A stretch of 64,000 nt of DNA from Chitinophagales bacterium (lineage in GTDB: Bacteria; Bacteroidota; Bacteroidia; Chitinophagales; Chitinophagaceae): positions 186,001-250,000 of the forward strand of contig JAURJU010000050.1 of NCBI GenBank assembly GCA_030832085.1. The letters are read 5' to 3'. This document shows positions 27,071 to 36,981 of the stretch, piece after piece (position 1 is the first letter of the stretch; each line of letters starts with the position of its first letter). Position numbers and translations under genes: made by a program. The notes under the pieces are model-generated. The model was not told the DNA's origin. It saw only the letters and a program-made list of their open reading frames with translations, and made no database searches.

Positions 27071-30000
27071 ATGCGAAAATTACTGCTCCTGGTTTTTGCC
27101 ATCCTCTTTTTTTCCATGCCTTCATTTGCGCAGGTGAGTACCGTTGAATTTGGGAAAAACAGGGTGCAATACAAGAAATTCAATTGGCGTTACTATCAAA
27201 CCAAGAATTTCAATACCTATTTCAATGAGGGAGGACTTTCGTTGGGAAAATTTGTGGCACAGGTAGCAGAAGAGGAACTTGGCGCCATTGAAGAATTCGT
27301 TGAATATGGTTTGCAGAGAAGGGCCAACATTGTCATCTACAACAGCTTTACCGACTACAAGCAATCCAACATTGGTTTGGGAATCGATTGGCAAAATACA
27401 GGTGGTGTAACAAAACTGGTCAACAACAAAATCCTGTTGTACTTTGACGGAAACTTCAATGATTTAAGGATTCGTCTCCGGCAAGGGATTGCGCAGGTGC
27501 TGGTGGAAAACCTGTTGTTTGGAGATGACTTGGGCGAATTCGCCAGCAACCAGGCCTTGCTCGATCTGCCCAAATGGCTGACAGATGGCTATGTTTCATA
27601 TGTAGCGGAAAACTGGAGCCCGGCATTGGACGATCAACTCAAGTCAGCCCTGCTGTCTGGCAATTACAGAACCTTTTATCAATTTGCATTCAAGGAACCC
27701 AATTTGGCAGGACATGCATTCTGGCGGTTCATTGGCGAGCAGTACAAGAAAGACAATATCACCTATTTCCTTTACCTCTCAAGAATATACAAGAGCCTCA
27801 ATTCGGCAAGCCTGAAAGTCACCAAGAAAAAGTTCAAAGAACTCTTGTCTGATTTTATGGACATGGAGTCGGAAAAATACCAAAACGACACCAAAGGGCG
27901 ACGCAACCTTCCCAAGGGCAATGTTGTCACGATTGAAGAAAAAAAGAATGGCACTGATTACTATAGGTTCCAAGCCAATCCAATAGCACGCAACAACAGC
28001 TATGCGATGGTGCAGTACAAAAAAGGAATCTACCGTGTGGTATTGGATGACCTATCAGATGAAAGAAAAATATTGCTCAAGGCCGGTGTCCTCAACAACC
28101 AGGATGAGCTGAATCCCAATTACCCCTTGCTGGCATGGGATCCAAAAGGTTCAAGGGTTTTGGTCATTTATACCGAAGAAGGAAAGATCAAAATGTTCAT
28201 CTATGACGCAGTCGCCCGGATCAAGACCTTTAAACAGGAACTGGAAGGATTTCAACTGATCCAGGATGCCAAGTTCATGTTGGACAACAATACCATCATC
28301 CTCAGTGCAGTGAAAAATGGACAGTCGGATATTTTCGTGTACAAAGTGAAGGAAAACAGTTCACAGCAAATCACCAATGATATCTACGATGACCTGGACG
28401 CTTCTTTTGTTGCATTCCCCAGCAAGACTGGAATTCTTTTTTCCTCCAACAGGCCCTCTCCCAACGCATCAAAAGCAGATACAGCCATTCCCTCAAGAAA
28501 CAATTTCAACGTATTCATGGTCGACAACTGGACCAAAAGTGAGTTCAGGCAAATTACCCAACTGACCAATCAACCCTACGGACATGCAAGGTTTCCGCTG
28601 CAGTACAATGTCAACCATTTCACTTTTGTCAGTGATGCAAACGGAATTGGCAACAGGTATGCAGGCTTCTTTACAACACAGCGTGCAGGGTTGGACACCA
28701 TTTACAGGATTGGTGATGATGTTTTGAGAAATCCAGAGCGCAAGGAACTTGATTCGACCTTGAAGGCCTGGGAAAAAAGTGCGCCGGATTCCGTTGGATA
28801 CATATCCATAACAAGCGACAGTACCTACGTTTTTCCAATCACCAATTACCAGAGCAGTTTGCAGGAAACAAGAGGAGCCGGAGACAACAACCAGGTTTCA
28901 GAAGTCAGACAGGAAGGGGATCTTAAATTCCTATACAAATTGAAAATCAACGATGCGGTGTTGACCAAAAGAAACATCAATGCAAGGCCTACAGACTATA
29001 TCAAAAAATTAGTCGAAGAGGACAGGAAGCGCAAAACAGCACTCACCCGCTACCCAACAGAGGAAAAACAAGAGGAGAAAACAGAGAAGAAGAACGTACT
29101 TTTCCAAACTGAATTTGACAACGAGCAGAAAGATACGGCCCCAATTGTTGCAGAGGAAATCATGGTTCCACAAAAGGAGGATATCCTCAAAAAAGCAAAG
29201 ATGTTTGATTACAAACTCAAGTTTGCATCAGACTATCTGGTTTCAGGCTTCAACAATTCCGTGATGGTCAATCGCTATCAGCCTTACGGAGGTGGAACAG
29301 GACCCATTTATCTATCCAATACAGACAACCTGAACGGCATATTGAGAATGGGCATTTCTGATTTAATGGAAGACAAGAAATTCATTGGTGGATTTCGATT
29401 GGCGACAAACTTACGGGACAATGATTATCTGGCTTCGTTCCAGAACCTGAAAAAAAGGTTTGACTGGGGACTGACCTATTATAGGAGCAACCAGGAAAAT
29501 TACCCAATTTTTAACCCTGCTGACATCAAGTCACAATTGAGGAACAAGCTTTCCTCAAACCTTTACCAGTTCAATGTCAGCTATCCATTTGATGAAGTGA
29601 AAAGCATCAGGGCCATGCTGGGTTACAGGAGTGATAAGGTTGTCATCACCTCAGATGCAAACTACAGCCCTACGCTGACAGCTACGGACACGCTCCTCAA
29701 ATACGCCCTCGCAAAGCTTGAATATGTGCATGACAATACCATCAACCCCACATTGAACATTTGGAATGGCTTCCGTTACAAGGTTTATGTCGACATCAAT
29801 TCCAGGATGGTCAGTGCCCAGGGAACCGGCAAATACATGTTTAACATTGGGACAGACATCCGATACTACTATCCCATTTTCCGCAATTTCATTTGGGCAG
29901 GAAGGGCTGCAGCAGATTTCTCCTATGGTTCACAAAAACTGATCTATTATTTGGGAGGTGTTGAAGGTTGGTTGAGACCAAAATTCAACAATGCCATTTT

Positions 30001-30433
30001 GCCTGCTCCAGACCAGAACTATGCATTTCAGACATTGGCACTCAACCTCAGGGGGCACAACCAAAATGTTGCCAACGGCAACAACAACATGGTGATGAAC
30101 TCAGAATTCAGGCTGCCACTGTTCACCACCCTTTTCAACAGGCCCGTAAACAATGCATTCATGAGAAACCTTCAGTTGGTGCAGTTTCTTGATTTGGGTA
30201 CCGCATGGAATGGAAAATTTGACAAAGTGCAAAGGCCAACATCATCTTACGGACTTCCACCGGTGCAGGTCAACATCAAAACAGGTGGCATCGGCCCATT
30301 TGTAGGAGGATATGGATTCGGTGCAAGAAGCACCGTACTGGGTTATTTCCTCAGGGTGGATGCAGGCTGGCCCATGGGTAATTTCTTCAAGGGAAAACCA
30401 GCCTGGTATTTTGCCCTAGGATTGGATTTTTAA
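27071..30433 (+). CDS. Large outer-membrane protein: degenerate peptidase-MA-like domain, PD40/TolB-like propeller and beta-barrel
   Basis: A 1120-residue protein with signal peptide MRKLLLLVFAILFFSMPSFAQ. Residues 40-260 resemble peptidase MA domains (LPKWLTDGYVSYVAENW). At the place of the HExxH zinc motif, however, it has QGIAQ at 138-142, so it is probably not a protease. A TolB/PD40 beta-propeller follows (about 300-640, for example ILFSSNRPSP). A C-terminal barrel-like region (about 780-1120) ends WYFALGLDF with a terminal aromatic. Homologues are often called biopolymer transporter or TolB-like. Its role is unknown to me, perhaps a surface scaffold. The start is ATG 27071; the open frame to 26834 is antisense to the MBL gene. 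Confidence 0.82.
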   Translation: MRKLLLLVFAILFFSMPSFAQVSTVEFGKNRVQYKKFNWRYYQTKNFNTYFNEGGLSLGKFVAQVAEEELGAIEEFVEYGLQRRANIVIYNSFTDYKQSNIGLGIDWQNTGGVTKLVNNKILLYFDGNFNDLRIRLRQGIAQVLVENLLFGDDLGEFASNQALLDLPKWLTDGYVSYVAENWSPALDDQLKSALLSGNYRTFYQFAFKEPNLAGHAFWRFIGEQYKKDNITYFLYLSRIYKSLNSASLKVTKKKFKELLSDFMDMESEKYQNDTKGRRNLPKGNVVTIEEKKNGTDYYRFQANPIARNNSYAMVQYKKGIYRVVLDDLSDERKILLKAGVLNNQDELNPNYPLLAWDPKGSRVLVIYTEEGKIKMFIYDAVARIKTFKQELEGFQLIQDAKFMLDNNTIILSAVKNGQSDIFVYKVKENSSQQITNDIYDDLDASFVAFPSKTGILFSSNRPSPNASKADTAIPSRNNFNVFMVDNWTKSEFRQITQLTNQPYGHARFPLQYNVNHFTFVSDANGIGNRYAGFFTTQRAGLDTIYRIGDDVLRNPERKELDSTLKAWEKSAPDSVGYISITSDSTYVFPITNYQSSLQETRGAGDNNQVSEVRQEGDLKFLYKLKINDAVLTKRNINARPTDYIKKLVEEDRKRKTALTRYPTEEKQEEKTEKKNVLFQTEFDNEQKDTAPIVAEEIMVPQKEDILKKAKMFDYKLKFASDYLVSGFNNSVMVNRYQPYGGGTGPIYLSNTDNLNGILRMGISDLMEDKKFIGGFRLATNLRDNDYLASFQNLKKRFDWGLTYYRSNQENYPIFNPADIKSQLRNKLSSNLYQFNVSYPFDEVKSIRAMLGYRSDKVVITSDANYSPTLTATDTLLKYALAKLEYVHDNTINPTLNIWNGFRYKVYVDINSRMVSAQGTGKYMFNIGTDIRYYYPIFRNFIWAGRAAADFSYGSQKLIYYLGGVEGWLRPKFNNAILPAPDQNYAFQTLALNLRGHNQNVANGNNNMVMNSEFRLPLFTTLFNRPVNNAFMRNLQLVQFLDLGTAWNGKFDKVQRPTSSYGLPPVQVNIKTGGIGPFVGGYGFGARSTVLGYFLRVDAGWPMGNFFKGKPAWYFALGLDF

Positions 30434-30465
30434 CCACACATGAGAAAAAAACAATTTTCAAAAAG

Positions 30466-30486
30466 GTTTTTCTGCTGAAGAAAAAC
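30466..30486. other. AT-rich hairpin between the PD40 protein gene and comEC
   Basis: GTTTTTCT-GCTGA-AGAAAAAC, a perfect eight-base stem with a five-base loop, 33 bp after the upstream stop. It lacks a trailing T run, so it is at best a weak terminator or an RNA processing site. Confidence 0.3.
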
Positions 30487-30508
30487 AAGGACGCGTCCCT
30501 ACCCACTC

Positions 30509-30516
30509 TAGCTTTG
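30509..30516 (+). promoter_or_regulatory. Promoter -7 box TAGCTTTG of comEC-purH-eamA
   Basis: Exact TAnnTTTG match 23 nt before the comEC ATG at 30540. No clear -33 TTG. It appears to serve the three tightly packed genes that follow. Confidence 0.5.
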
Positions 30517-30539
30517 TGCAAAGAAGGGGGTGAAAAAGG

Positions 30540-32549
30540 ATGCACAAAAGAATACCATTTTTTAGACTCATATGTGCATTGCTTTGTGGAATTCTTGTTG
30601 ATACGCTGCTTTGTCCTGCAACAAAAACATGGTATTCAATTATTGCGTTCATTTTTTTATTTACTGTTGTATGGCATCGATCAAGCCCAGGCTTTCAATG
30701 GAAAAACAGCTGGATACCTGGGCTGTGCATGTTCGGTATCCTCATCGGTGCTGGGGGCATTTCAAATGCGTTGCGATCAAACAGCAGAAAGAAGGTTCCT
30801 GTCATCACTGGTTCTTCGTTGGTTTTCAAAATAAGAGAAGGCCCAAAAAAAGGTACTGCATCAAGAAGGTATGTTGCCAGCTGTTTTCAGGTCGATGACA
30901 ATGCTGTCTCAGAGAAAGGAAATTCCTATCTGTATTTCTCAAATGTCGACACCCAGAACATCAAACCCGGAGATGTATTGTTCACAACGGTTGTTCCCAA
31001 CACCATCAGAAACAATGCAAACCCAGGGGCTTTTGATTTTGCAAGGCATTCCTTGAGAAATGGCATTCGTTTTACCGCATTTCTGGGTTTACTGGAATAT
31101 GTAAAAATAGGGGCTTCAGTCCATCCTGTTGAAAAAGTATTGCAGCTTGTCCGGCAGAAGATGCTCTCAATCATCCGGCAACATATCAACAACAAACGAA
31201 ATGCAGGCTTGGCAGAAGCAATGCTGATTGGTTACCGGGAAGACATGGACAAGCATCTCCTGATGGCATACACCAATACGGGTGTAGTGCATATCATCGC
31301 CATTTCTGGATTGCACCTGGGTTTGATCTTCATGTTGATCGACTTTTGGGTCAGTGCAATCGCAGGAAAAAAAAGATCAGCCGTTGCAGGACTGTTCATC
31401 AGCCTTCCTTTGCTTTGGGCCTTTGCCGTCCTGACAGGGTCCTCAGCCTCGGTGATGCGCAGCGCCATCATGTTCAGTTTCATCATCATTGGGAATGCCA
31501 TTGGCAAGAAAAACAGCAGCATGAACAGCCTGTTGGGATCTGCAGTGATTTTACTGGCATGGAATCCTGATATACTTTTCGATATCGGGTTTCAGTTGAG
31601 CTATGCCGCTGTTGGATCCATCCTTTTGTTTGAGCATCACATCAAAAAATCAGTATACCTGAAGAACAAGATTGCCCTTTATACCTGGAGCATGGTATCC
31701 ATCACCCTGGCAGCACAGGTACTGACGACTCCATTTGCAATTGCCCACTTCCACCGTTTTCCCACCCTTTTCCTTTTCACCAACCTGGTGGCCGTCCCCC
31801 TTTCGAGCATCGTGCTGTTGATGGAAATTCTTCTCTGTCTGGTGCACCCGTTCGAAGGCCTGGCCCGTATTGTGGGTGCAGCCATCAACACATTGATTGA
31901 ACACCTGAATGGATTTGTAACGCTGATGGGTAAAATTTCCTTTGGAAACATTGAAAACATACAGGCCAGCAATACGATGATTGTGCTCATCGCTTTGTTC
32001 TCATGTGCATGCTACTGCCTGATCAAATTTCCAAAAAGACTGGCATTGGGGACATTTTTGCTCACAGGCCTTTTGCTTCCTGCATACCATGTAGCAGAGT
32101 GTCTGCAGATAAAAGCATTGAGGAATATCCATGTGTTGAACGTCAATGGCGCAACCGCCATCATACACCGGCATGGGAGAAATGCAGTATTTTCGGCATC
32201 CCAATCACTCTACAACAACAAAACAAAAACCAAGGAACTTCTTCAACAGTCTGCGGTTGCTCTTGGCATTACCCATTGGAAAATGGAATCCCTTCCGGAT
32301 GCGCCAACCATCATTCGGATAAAAGCTTCATCGGGGGATATGGAAGTTTTGCTGCTGAGCCATGCCAAATCCCTATCGCTGTCCGATGCATTGGATGAAA
32401 CCAAACCCACGGCAACACTCTTTGCAGATGCTTCCACACCAGTGTGGAAAATTAAGCAGTGGGAAAAAGAAGCACAAAAGTTACATTTGCGCTTCAAATC
32501 AATTCCCGAACTGGGTCCAATCACGGTACGCTGTCATCAAACCCCCTAA
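30540..32549 (+). CDS. comEC: ComEC/Rec2 family DNA-uptake channel protein, without the C-terminal MBL domain
   Basis: A 669-residue polytopic membrane protein. Three hydrophobic segments lie in the first 75 residues. The DUF4131 soluble region (about 80-200) is followed by the competence domain with the hallmark VVHIIAISGLHLGLIF and about eight further membrane segments. In Bacillus and Neisseria, ComEC carries transforming DNA across the inner membrane. The metallo-beta-lactamase domain fused at the C-terminus of many ComEC proteins is absent; the last 150 residues form a short soluble tail with no HxHxDH motif. This short form is common in Bacteroidota as I recall. The stop is 1 bp before the purH ATG. 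Confidence 0.88.
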   Translation: MHKRIPFFRLICALLCGILVDTLLCPATKTWYSIIAFIFLFTVVWHRSSPGFQWKNSWIPGLCMFGILIGAGGISNALRSNSRKKVPVITGSSLVFKIREGPKKGTASRRYVASCFQVDDNAVSEKGNSYLYFSNVDTQNIKPGDVLFTTVVPNTIRNNANPGAFDFARHSLRNGIRFTAFLGLLEYVKIGASVHPVEKVLQLVRQKMLSIIRQHINNKRNAGLAEAMLIGYREDMDKHLLMAYTNTGVVHIIAISGLHLGLIFMLIDFWVSAIAGKKRSAVAGLFISLPLLWAFAVLTGSSASVMRSAIMFSFIIIGNAIGKKNSSMNSLLGSAVILLAWNPDILFDIGFQLSYAAVGSILLFEHHIKKSVYLKNKIALYTWSMVSITLAAQVLTTPFAIAHFHRFPTLFLFTNLVAVPLSSIVLLMEILLCLVHPFEGLARIVGAAINTLIEHLNGFVTLMGKISFGNIENIQASNTMIVLIALFSCACYCLIKFPKRLALGTFLLTGLLLPAYHVAECLQIKALRNIHVLNVNGATAIIHRHGRNAVFSASQSLYNNKTKTKELLQQSAVALGITHWKMESLPDAPTIIRIKASSGDMEVLLLSHAKSLSLSDALDETKPTATLFADASTPVWKIKQWEKEAQKLHLRFKSIPELGPITVRCHQTP

Positions 32550-32550
32550 A

Positions 32551-34071
32551 ATGCAAAAACAAATCCGCTCTGCACTCATCTCGGTATTTTACAAGGATGG
32601 TCTTGAACCCCTTGTCAGGCTTCTGAGTGAAAATGGTGTTGCCATCTATTCAACCGGTGGAACACAACAATACATTGAACAACTGGGCCTTGAATGTATA
32701 CCTGTCGAGTCTGTTACGGATTATCCCTCCATCCTGGGAGGAAGGGTAAAAACACTGCACCCCAAGATTTTCGGAGGAATTCTCGGAAGAAGGGAAAATG
32801 CACAAGACCTGGTGGAAATGAAAGAGTATGGCATCCCCACACTTGATTTGGTCATCGTTGATCTGTATCCATTCGAAGAGACAGTGGCCAATACCTCAGA
32901 AGAAAAGCTCATCATTGAAAAAATTGATATCGGTGGGCCTTCCATGATCAGGGCAGCAGCCAAAAATTTCAGCGACCTGGTGGTCATCGCCTCCAAAGCA
33001 GATTATACAACATTGGTTGACATACTGACTGAACAGGCCTGCACCACAACACTGGAACAAAGAAGATCCTTTGCAGCCAAGGCGTTTGATATTGTAGGAA
33101 ACTATGACGTGGCCATTTCAAAATATTTTACACCAGACAACTCCAACCAGTTTTTGCAAGCTGCTGGAAATCCGCATACCATGCGCTATGGTGAAAATCC
33201 CCACCAGAAAGGAATTTTCTTTGGGCAACTTGACGCGCTTTTTGAGCAATTGCATGGCAAGGAACTTTCTTACAACAACCTGGTGGATGTTGAAGCAGCC
33301 GTTCAATTGATCAGTGAATTCAAGGGTGAAGAAAATACCACCTTTGCCATCATCAAGCATACCAATGTCTGTGGCCTCTCTACAAGGGCCACCACATCAG
33401 CATCCTGGAACCATGCACTGCAAGGAGATCCTGAAAGTGCTTTTGGAGGAGTGCTGGTCTGCAACAATGTCATCGATGTATCAACGGCAGACCTGATCAA
33501 CGAAATCTTCTTTGAGGTATTGATTGCTCCCGCATTTGATGCGGATGCCCTTGCCATACTGACCACCAAGAAAAACAGGATATTGCTTGTTCAGAAAAAA
33601 GATCACCCGGCAGAAAAACAATTCAAGTCCTTGTTGAACGGTGTGCTGATCCAAGACCAGGACCATGGCAACATCGAAAAATGGGAAGAGACTGGTGCCA
33701 GGGAGGCTACTGCAACTGAAAAATCGGACCTGATCTTTGCCAACAAGGTGTGCAAACACCTGAAATCAAATGCCATCGCCATTGTCAAAGACAAACAGTT
33801 GATTGGGAAAGGTTGTGGGCAGACTTCCAGGATTGATTCCCTCAGGCATGCCATTGAGAAGGCAAAACAATTCAATTTTGACATCAAGGGTGCAGTACTG
33901 GCCAGTGATGCATTCTTTCCTTTTGACGATTGCGTAAAGATGAGCCATGCTGAAGGCATTGAAGCCTTTATCCAGCCGGGGGGATCCATCCGCGACAAGG
34001 ATTCCATTGCCTATTGCAAAGAAAATGGCTTGGTGATGGTGATGACAGGACTAAGACATTTCAGGCATTGA
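32551..34071 (+). CDS. purH: Bifunctional AICAR transformylase / IMP cyclohydrolase
   Basis: A 506-residue enzyme catalysing the last two steps of purine synthesis, formylation of AICAR and ring closure to IMP. The N-terminal MGS-like cyclohydrolase domain (about 1-190) shows STGGTQQYI, SILGGRVKTLHPKI and IDIGGPSMIRAAAKN. The transformylase half has MRYGENPHQKG, IKHTNVCG and the C-terminal SDAFFPFDD plus IQPGGSIRDKDSI. It has 506 residues, against 529 in E. coli. The ATG at 32551 follows the comEC stop by one base, and its own TGA overlaps the next ATG (TGATG), so the three genes look like a translationally coupled unit despite unrelated functions. Confidence 0.97.
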   Translation: MQKQIRSALISVFYKDGLEPLVRLLSENGVAIYSTGGTQQYIEQLGLECIPVESVTDYPSILGGRVKTLHPKIFGGILGRRENAQDLVEMKEYGIPTLDLVIVDLYPFEETVANTSEEKLIIEKIDIGGPSMIRAAAKNFSDLVVIASKADYTTLVDILTEQACTTTLEQRRSFAAKAFDIVGNYDVAISKYFTPDNSNQFLQAAGNPHTMRYGENPHQKGIFFGQLDALFEQLHGKELSYNNLVDVEAAVQLISEFKGEENTTFAIIKHTNVCGLSTRATTSASWNHALQGDPESAFGGVLVCNNVIDVSTADLINEIFFEVLIAPAFDADALAILTTKKNRILLVQKKDHPAEKQFKSLLNGVLIQDQDHGNIEKWEETGAREATATEKSDLIFANKVCKHLKSNAIAIVKDKQLIGKGCGQTSRIDSLRHAIEKAKQFNFDIKGAVLASDAFFPFDDCVKMSHAEGIEAFIQPGGSIRDKDSIAYCKENGLVMVMTGLRHFRH

Positions 34072-34988
34072 TGAGGTACCCCAGCAGTAGAAACAAAACA
34101 GAACATTCCAAAGCAGTTTTTGCTGTAGGGGTTGTATCCATCCTTTGGGGAACAACTTGGCTTGCGTCAAAGGTGGGTGTCGAACATATCCCACCCTTAC
34201 AACTTTCCGGATTAAGGCATTTCATCGGAGGTGGCTTGTATGTCATCTACTTCGCAACATTCAGAAAAATGCTTCCGCAAAAGCACCAGCTCTGGCAGAT
34301 TTTTTGGATGGCAATCCTCATGTTTGTCATCAGCAATGCCTTCAGCGTATTGTCCGTCAAGTACATGCCCAGTGGCATAGGTGCAGTTATAGGGGCCATC
34401 ATGCCCATTTGGGTTGTTCTGTTCACAGGCATGGCGTTCACCAAAGTCAAATTCAAAGCCAAAACCATGGTGGGCATCGGATTGGGATTCTTGGGCGTGA
34501 TGGTCACCTTCATTGATTTTATTGAACACATAAGGCATACTGATTTTTCACTTGGAATCCTGTTCGGCCTATTGGCCAGCATTGCATGGGCATTGGCCAC
34601 GCTGTTTACTGCCAAGCAAGCAAAAGAAATGGATCCTTACTTTTCATTGGGATGGCAGATGTTTGTAAGCGGAATTTTACTGACTACATTTTCTATTGCA
34701 ACTGGTGAATTTGTTCCACTTGCGGAAGTACCCGTTCCCGCATGGCTGTCAATTGCATACCTGGTCTTGATCGGTTCTGTAATTGCCTTTGGGGCGTACA
34801 TTTATGCATTGAAACGGCTTCCAACCGCACTGGTGGCAGTTCATTCTTACATCAATCCAATCGTGGCCATCATCCTGGGAAACATGTTGATGAAAGAGAA
34901 GCTAACGGTGTTCATTGTTTTGGGAACCTTGATTACCCTCTGGGGTGTTTATCTGGTCAACAAAAGTTTTAAGAAAGTCAATTCTTGA
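34071..34988 (+). CDS. EamA-family (drug/metabolite transporter) permease
   Basis: A 305-residue protein with ten predicted membrane helices in two EamA repeats (for example GVVSILWGTTWLASKVG near the start and SIAYLVLIGSVIAFGAYIYALK in the second half). DMT-family proteins usually export amino acids, nucleotides or drugs; the substrate cannot be told. The start at 34071 overlaps the purH stop by one base in TGATG. The longer frame to 34014 overlaps purH and lacks family similarity. The last 11 bp overlap the 3' end of convergent lutB. Confidence 0.88.
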   Translation: MRYPSSRNKTEHSKAVFAVGVVSILWGTTWLASKVGVEHIPPLQLSGLRHFIGGGLYVIYFATFRKMLPQKHQLWQIFWMAILMFVISNAFSVLSVKYMPSGIGAVIGAIMPIWVVLFTGMAFTKVKFKAKTMVGIGLGFLGVMVTFIDFIEHIRHTDFSLGILFGLLASIAWALATLFTAKQAKEMDPYFSLGWQMFVSGILLTTFSIATGEFVPLAEVPVPAWLSIAYLVLIGSVIAFGAYIYALKRLPTALVAVHSYINPIVAIILGNMLMKEKLTVFIVLGTLITLWGVYLVNKSFKKVNS

Positions 34989-36357
34989 TATTCTTCTCCC
35001 GCCATAGTTCATTGAAAGTTTTTTCAGGGAAATCCAGGTCTGCCCTTTGCCCTGTCCAACCTTTGAACAGCTTGTTGATCATCCAATTCTTGACTTTGCT
35101 GTTGCCCAGGTTCATCATTTTTCGATGCAACATGCCTTGCTGCCAAACTGCCCAGGCTATTTTTTCGACCATGTTTCCTTCACCGGACCTTACCGCCGAA
35201 CGGCGGTTGACCAGCAGGAGCTCGTGGAGGTTGATCTTTACTGCACAGACTTCGGTGCAGTTGCCACAAAGGGAAGAGGCATGGCTGAGGTGTTTCCACT
35301 CTCCAAGGTCCTTGAGGTTGGGTGTGATCACACTGCCGATGGGGCCACTGTAGGTTGTCCCATAACTGTGCCCCCCGATATTCTTGTATACAGGGCAGGC
35401 ATTCAGGCAAGCCCCGCAACGAATGCAGTATAGGCTTTCCCGGGTAACAGGATCTTGCAGGATATTGGTTCGGCCATTGTCTAGCAGGATGACGTACATT
35501 TCATCAGGGCCGTCGATTTCATTGGATTGGCGGGGTCCGCTGATGATGGAATTGTATACTGTAAGTTGCTGGCCAGTTCCATATGTTGAGAGCAATGGCC
35601 AAAACAACGAAAGGTCCTGCAGCGACGGGATTGCTTTTTCAATGCCGGTGATAACAATGTGCGTCTTGGGCCATGAGGCGCTCAACCTTGCATTTCCCTC
35701 ATTTTCTGTTACTGCAACACTCCCTGTTTCAGGGATGATGAAATTCGCACCAGTAACCCCTATCTGGGCTTCAGCATATTTTTTCCTGAGTTTCTCCCTG
35801 GCAACAAGGGTAAGCTGCTCAGGTGTCAGGTCAAGAGGGGTGTGCAGGTGTTCATTGAAAACACGTGCCACATCCTCTTTGCTCTTGTGCATGGCAGGGG
35901 TTACAATATGGTATGGGGGTTCATTGTCGAGCTGCTGAATGTATTCTCCCAAATCCGATTCAATGCTTTCAATACCGTTTGTTTCAAGAAAGGCATTCAA
36001 ATGAATCTCTTCGGTCACCATGCTCTTGCTCTTGACAACGGTTTTGCAATTTTTTTCCCTGCAGATTTTCAGGATGGCTTCACATGCCTGTTCGGTGGTC
36101 TCTGCCCAAATCACCTTACCGCCATTGCGAAGAAAATTAATTTCAAACCTTTCCAATTGAACATCGAGCATTTCAAGTGCTTTCCATTTTGCATTCTTTG
36201 CCTTCTCCCTGGCAAAATCAATGTTGGAAAATTGTTTTTTTCCCAATGGAACAACGGCATTGTACTTGCCGATGTTGTGGTTGATGGTTTTCCTGTGCGA
36301 CAGGTCTGCCGCCTTGACGAAACTCTTGTCCTTGAATACCGATGCAGTGTTTGACAT
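34978..36357 (-). CDS. lutB: LutB-type L-lactate utilisation iron-sulfur protein
   Basis: A 459-residue protein with an N-terminal LUD domain (about 65-300; GVTGANFIIPETGSV) and a ferredoxin-like segment. The cysteines for two 4Fe-4S clusters are C311, C314, C317, C321 in CIRCGACLNACP, and C364, C367, C371 in CGNCTEVC. In Bacillus the LutABC complex oxidises L-lactate to pyruvate. Here lutA and lutC are not in the window: the upstream neighbour is a DUF3109 gene 9 bp away, and downstream is a convergent transporter. The assignment to lactate use therefore rests on family similarity only. Confidence 0.86.
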   Translation of the reverse strand: MSNTASVFKDKSFVKAADLSHRKTINHNIGKYNAVVPLGKKQFSNIDFAREKAKNAKWKALEMLDVQLERFEINFLRNGGKVIWAETTEQACEAILKICREKNCKTVVKSKSMVTEEIHLNAFLETNGIESIESDLGEYIQQLDNEPPYHIVTPAMHKSKEDVARVFNEHLHTPLDLTPEQLTLVAREKLRKKYAEAQIGVTGANFIIPETGSVAVTENEGNARLSASWPKTHIVITGIEKAIPSLQDLSLFWPLLSTYGTGQQLTVYNSIISGPRQSNEIDGPDEMYVILLDNGRTNILQDPVTRESLYCIRCGACLNACPVYKNIGGHSYGTTYSGPIGSVITPNLKDLGEWKHLSHASSLCGNCTEVCAVKINLHELLLVNRRSAVRSGEGNMVEKIAWAVWQQGMLHRKMMNLGNSKVKNWMINKLFKGWTGQRADLDFPEKTFNELWREKNIKN

Positions 36358-36366
36358 GGCCAGTAT

Positions 36367-36966
36367 TTATTTGTTCAACTCCTTTTCACCATTAAAATAT
36401 TCTTTTGCAACCTGATCGAGCGCATCATAAAAACCTTCTCCATACAAACGGATGATCGGTTCCTTGAGGAATTTATATACCGGCACCTTTAACTCAGCAC
36501 CAAGGCTGCAGGCAGGACTGCACATGTCTTCACGCGGTTCGTAGTTCAGCATTTCATGTTTCGTATACCGGCTCTTGCTTTTTTTAATGGGATACAAATG
36601 ACAGGAAATGGGTTTTTTCCACTTGATCTGTCCTCGGTTGTAGGCCTCTTCAAAAACACACTTGATGACGCCTTGCTGATCACGCACTCCGTAGGTACAT
36701 ATCTTGTTATCAACTGTTGGAGTGACCCAACCAAATTCCCTGTCGTATCGGTAAAGTCCGTTTTTTTTCACTTCATGGATGCCATCCTTTGACATGAGTG
36801 GCTTGACAATCTCATAGCCTTTGTTGACTTCATCCAATTCCTGGTCGGTCAATGGAGCCCCCGCATCACCATCCTCACAGCACCCACCCTTGCATTTGGA
36901 AAGGTTACAAACAAATTGGGCCTCGACAATGTCATCGCTGACAAGGATATCATCTATAACAATCAA
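36367..36966 (-). CDS. DUF3109 family cysteine-rich protein
   Basis: About 199 residues. The cysteine pattern (CNLSKCKGGCCEDGDAG near the start, then CTYG, KCVFEE, SCHLYP, and CSPACSLG near residue 155) suggests a bound iron-sulfur cluster or zinc, as in related YkgJ-like CxxxCC proteins; this is inference. No ATG is close. The TTG at 36966 giving MIVIDDILVSDD is chosen because an exact -7 box covers the alternative TTG at 36984. It is the first gene of a likely operon with lutB (9-bp gap). Function unknown. Confidence 0.8.
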   Translation of the reverse strand: MIVIDDILVSDDIVEAQFVCNLSKCKGGCCEDGDAGAPLTDQELDEVNKGYEIVKPLMSKDGIHEVKKNGLYRYDREFGWVTPTVDNKICTYGVRDQQGVIKCVFEEAYNRGQIKWKKPISCHLYPIKKSKSRYTKHEMLNYEPREDMCSPACSLGAELKVPVYKFLKEPIIRLYGEGFYDALDQVAKEYFNGEKELNK

Positions 36967-36981
36967 TGTGGAATATTTATG

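Noticed and set aside
32362-32550. Upstream extension of the purH frame
   Set aside because: It overlaps the comEC coding region; the conserved PurH start is MQKQIRSALISV at 32551.
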